Below the pieces are notes generated by a model, which worked only from the letters and a program-made list of their open reading frames with translations, was not told where the DNA came from and did not search any database. Shown here piece by piece: positions 61,508-64,000 of a stretch of 64,000 nt of DNA (the stretch's first letter is position 1; each line of letters begins with the position of its first letter). The stretch is from Cunninghamella blakesleeana. Lineage: Eukaryota > Mucoromycota > Mucoromycetes > Mucorales > Cunninghamellaceae. A program made the translations under genes and the position numbers. Location of the stretch: contig JAFCIZ010000006.1 of NCBI GenBank assembly GCA_017871115.1, forward strand, positions 3,782,001-3,846,000, read 5' to 3'.

Positions 61508-63143
61508 ATGGATAGTTCGTATCAACAATTAAATGGTATGTGCTCTTTTTATAAAATAGATAAATTGAAACTCCACAAAAAACAAACTACTTTTATGCCG
61601 ATTTTATTATATTTAATCTTTTACTTATTCTTTCTCTTTATTATTATTATTATTATTATTTTTAATAGAATCTCTTCCTCATCAACATCATAAGGTTGCT
61701 AAAACTAATAAATAAATCTGTTTGATAAACACTACTCATTTCTGTATTATTTTTTATTTAATTATTTATTTTAATAGCCCTTTACTTTATCACAGCCAGT
61801 AGATATTTCACTTTTACCAAAAGAAACCAGTATACAACAAGAAGAAGCCTTGGAAGGTTGGAAAATGACTAGTCAACAACGCGTTTCAAACCCTACTTCT
61901 TTAGAAACATGGAGAAATAGTCATCAGCAACATGTATTTAGACAGCCAAAACCTTTACCAAACGTTCCTCTTCAACATCGTCATTCCATGCCTCCTATTG
62001 GTGATTTTTATCATAATAATTTATATTATGAGCAGCAACAGCAGCAGCAACAATGTAATCTAAATAAATAATAAACTATAAATAAATAATAATGCATAAA
62101 TAAACAAATAAATAAACAAATAGATGGATGGATAGATAATAGTAACAATAGCTGTTTTACACCTGTTTGTTTTATATATATATATATATATATTTATATA
62201 GGCCATTATACATACCAATCCCCTATGTATTCAACAACAGACCCTTATTATGAATCAAATCCTAATTTAGCAAATGATCCTTATCATTCCGCTTATGATT
62301 CACAACAACAACAGCAATTCTATCCATATCAACAAGAAAGCTATGTCTCATATTCAGCCCCATTATCGCCTCAATACGTTTCCACTCCTATAGCATCCCA
62401 TGTGGTATGTGAGGAACCAGCATCTATTTCACCATTATCACCGCAGCTACCACAACCTACTCCTTGTTTAATACCATCTTCACCCACTATGACCACCACC
62501 ACTACTGATACTACACCAACAACAGCAACAAATGACAAACCACCATCCCCTAATGCTACGTCTAATAATAACAATAAAAATATCAATACTCCCAAAAAGA
62601 AAAAGTTTATTACATCAAAATCATCATCATCATCTTCTCCTTTAGATAGTAGTAAGTTTATTCATACTTGTATACACATGAAGACAGCTTCTCTATTATA
62701 TATATATATATATATATATATTAATTACGCGATGCATTGATTGATTGATATGTTGGTCTTTTATATTTTTTTATTAAAAAAATGAATATATAGGAGAACA
62801 TATTCGACAAATTACTGTTAAATCTGTGAATAAGGAATACAGAGTATGGATAGATATTTTACCAACAGAAACAGGAATCTCTTTAGCCAACAAGATTCGT
62901 CAAATTGCTACGTTTGGGACCAGGAAAATTACAAAAATCACAACAAAACAAGGAAGAGTAATTCCTTTAGACGCTCGACCTATTTTTGGGAATTGGATGG
63001 ATATGTCTACGTTTGAAAATGGTGAATTTTGGCAAGTGGAATGGTGTGATTTAGATAAATCAATGATGGATAAATTTATTTCAAAATGGTTACAGGTTGG
63101 TATTAATTCCTCTTCCACTAAAAAATCAAGATCTTCATCTTAG
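61508..63143 (+). CDS. Gln/Pro/Ser-rich protein with unrecognised C-terminal domain
   Basis: Exons 61508-61535, 61669-61694, 61778-62054, 62202-62651, 62794-63143; 376 aa. The 26-nt second exon is needed to keep frame, and its donor (AAG|GTTGCT) is weak, so the 5' structure is the least certain part. Residues about 20-110 include EEALEGWKMTSQQR and a Gln run. Residues 110-260 are Tyr/Gln/Pro/Ser/Thr-rich with TPKKKKF at the end. The last ~110 residues are compact and not low complexity (VNKEYRVWIDILPTETGISL, IRQIATFGTRKITKIT, GRVIPLDARPIFGNWMDMS, FWQVEWCDLDKSMMDKFISK). The alternating pattern could be a beta-grasp-like fold. I do not recognise the family; a regulatory or adaptor role is only a guess. 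Confidence 0.7.
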
Positions 63144-63499
63144 AAAAAAAAAGTAAGGGAGAGAATGACAATATATATGCTACTTTTTTCTTTTATATAT
63201 CTCTGGGTATATATATATATATATTTATAAACTTACGCTAATAATAAAAAGCTATGATTTTTTTTGTCGTGATATATAAATGAATATATTACCATATCTA
63301 TCTTGTAATGATAATAAAAAACTTATACTCGTCTGTTATGTTATTTGCTGAGATTATTTTATTTTATTTTTTACTTTATTTTTTTTTTAAAAAAAAAAGC
63401 AAGATTACACTTTTCTTTTCCTTTTTTCTCACTTTTTTATATTATTTTTATTGTATGTCTACAAAATAAACATAAAAAACTACTATAAACAAATACAGC
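63144..63499. other. Intergenic region
   Basis: 356 bp between two + strand genes, AT-rich with an (AT)n stretch at about 63208-63226 and A/T homopolymers near 63380-63398. No gene seen. Confidence 0.6.
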
Positions 63500-63946
63500 A
63501 TGATCATCAAGTTACCACTAGAATTAAAAAGAGAAATATACTTTTATTTAGGTACACAAGACTTATTATCAGTGTCTTATACTTGTCATTATATACGAAA
63601 AACTATTTTGGAAGTTATCAAGTGTAAAGAATGTCATTATTTAAAAACCGTAGCATTATGTCCATTGCACTGTTGTAATAACTTTTATTGTAAAGATTGC
63701 CTACCGGAACATTTTCATGACTATCTTCAGCCTATTTCTTCACCAAGATATTTGTTTGAATTTGACATGATTACTAAAGTGGAAGACAATATGTATTCTT
63801 ACTATATAACCGATACACCCTATGATGATAATCCTTATTATGATAGTGACGATGACGATTTTGAATGCATTTCATGTAGAAATGAAAGGGATATAAAATT
63901 TATTAACCTCTTAAAATCATATATAACGGATAAATATTCTGATTAA
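63500..63946 (+). CDS. Small F-box-like protein with Cys/His cluster
   Basis: Single exon, 148 aa. An F-box-like start (IKLPLELKREIYFYLGTQDL, then LSVSYTCHYIRKTIL) occupies about residues 3-36. It is followed by a Cys/His cluster (CKECHYLK, CPLHCCNNFYCKDCLPEH, about 42-71) that could bind zinc. The acidic C-terminal region carries one more CISC pair (about 124-127) and a helical end. It may be a substrate adaptor of an SCF-type ligase; that is inference. Stop codon at 63944-63946 leaves 54 bp to the window end, so the gene is complete unless it has an upstream exon. Confidence 0.72.
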   Translation: MIIKLPLELKREIYFYLGTQDLLSVSYTCHYIRKTILEVIKCKECHYLKTVALCPLHCCNNFYCKDCLPEHFHDYLQPISSPRYLFEFDMITKVEDNMYSYYITDTPYDDNPYYDSDDDDFECISCRNERDIKFINLLKSYITDKYSD

Positions 63947-64000
63947 TATGTATCTCTGTAAAATAGCTGAATAATGTAGATATATTTACGTATAAAAAAA

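Noticed and set aside
1..64000. CRISPR array interpretation of the regular repeats at the left end
   Set aside because: The repeat units are ~680-bp protein-coding exons separated by spliceosomal introns, not short repeats with unique spacers.

Overview
The window looks like nuclear DNA of an early-diverging fungus, most likely Mucoromycota (Mucorales-like). This is inferred from very high A+T, many short GT-AG introns (mostly about 60-200 nt), homopolymer and AT-repeat rich spacers, Asn/Gln/Ser-rich protein inserts, and typically fungal genes (VAC7, siderophore transporter, PMT, IML2/TTC39, HEL2). No bacterial operons, tRNA, rRNA, CRISPR array or intact transposon was seen.

Region 1 (1-15370, + strand) is the most unusual part. 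It is the 3' portion of one giant gene whose 5' end lies outside the window. Twenty-three exons, all joined by phase-0 introns, encode at least 4432 residues. They comprise fifteen copies of a ~221-227 aa module (A), three copies each of a 146 aa module (B) and a 50-51 aa module (C), and a 451 aa last exon carrying a degenerate haloacid-dehalogenase-like (HAD) domain. Every A and C module carries a Gly-zipper hydrophobic segment flanked by His/Asp/Lys clusters. A ~5.41 kb, 8-exon block is present twice in tandem and is almost identical, introns included.

Region 2 (15.4-30 kb): a VAC7-type activator of vacuolar PI(3,5)P2 synthesis (-); a single-pass receptor-like protein with Cys-rich ectodomain and cytosolic SH3 (+); an HRI-like eIF2alpha kinase (+); a 2.4 kb gene-free convergent gap; and an IML2/TTC39 protein (-).

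Region 3 (30-42.7 kb): F-box/LRR protein (-), mitochondrial dicarboxylate carrier (-), HEL2/ZNF598 RING ligase (+), ARN/SIT siderophore transporter (+), and a CaMKK-like SNF1-activating kinase (-).

Region 4 (42.7-64 kb): a 2.9 kb gene-free divergent gap, a PA-TM-RING ubiquitin ligase (+), ALG9 mannosyltransferase (-), an LPA1/2-phosphoglycerate-kinase-like P-loop protein (-), GABA aminotransferase (-), a PMT protein O-mannosyltransferase (+), a polytopic receptor-like protein (-), a Gln/Pro-rich protein with an unrecognised conserved-looking C-terminal domain (+) and a small F-box-like Cys-rich protein (+).

Apart from the giant gene these look like ordinary housekeeping and signalling genes with no operon logic. 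Shared themes are stress and translation control (HRI-like kinase, HEL2), ER glycosylation (ALG9, PMT) and ubiquitin ligation (two F-box proteins, two RING proteins). Exon boundaries were derived by hand from splice consensus, reading-frame continuity and protein-family continuity. In every multi-exon model the exon lengths sum to a multiple of three.
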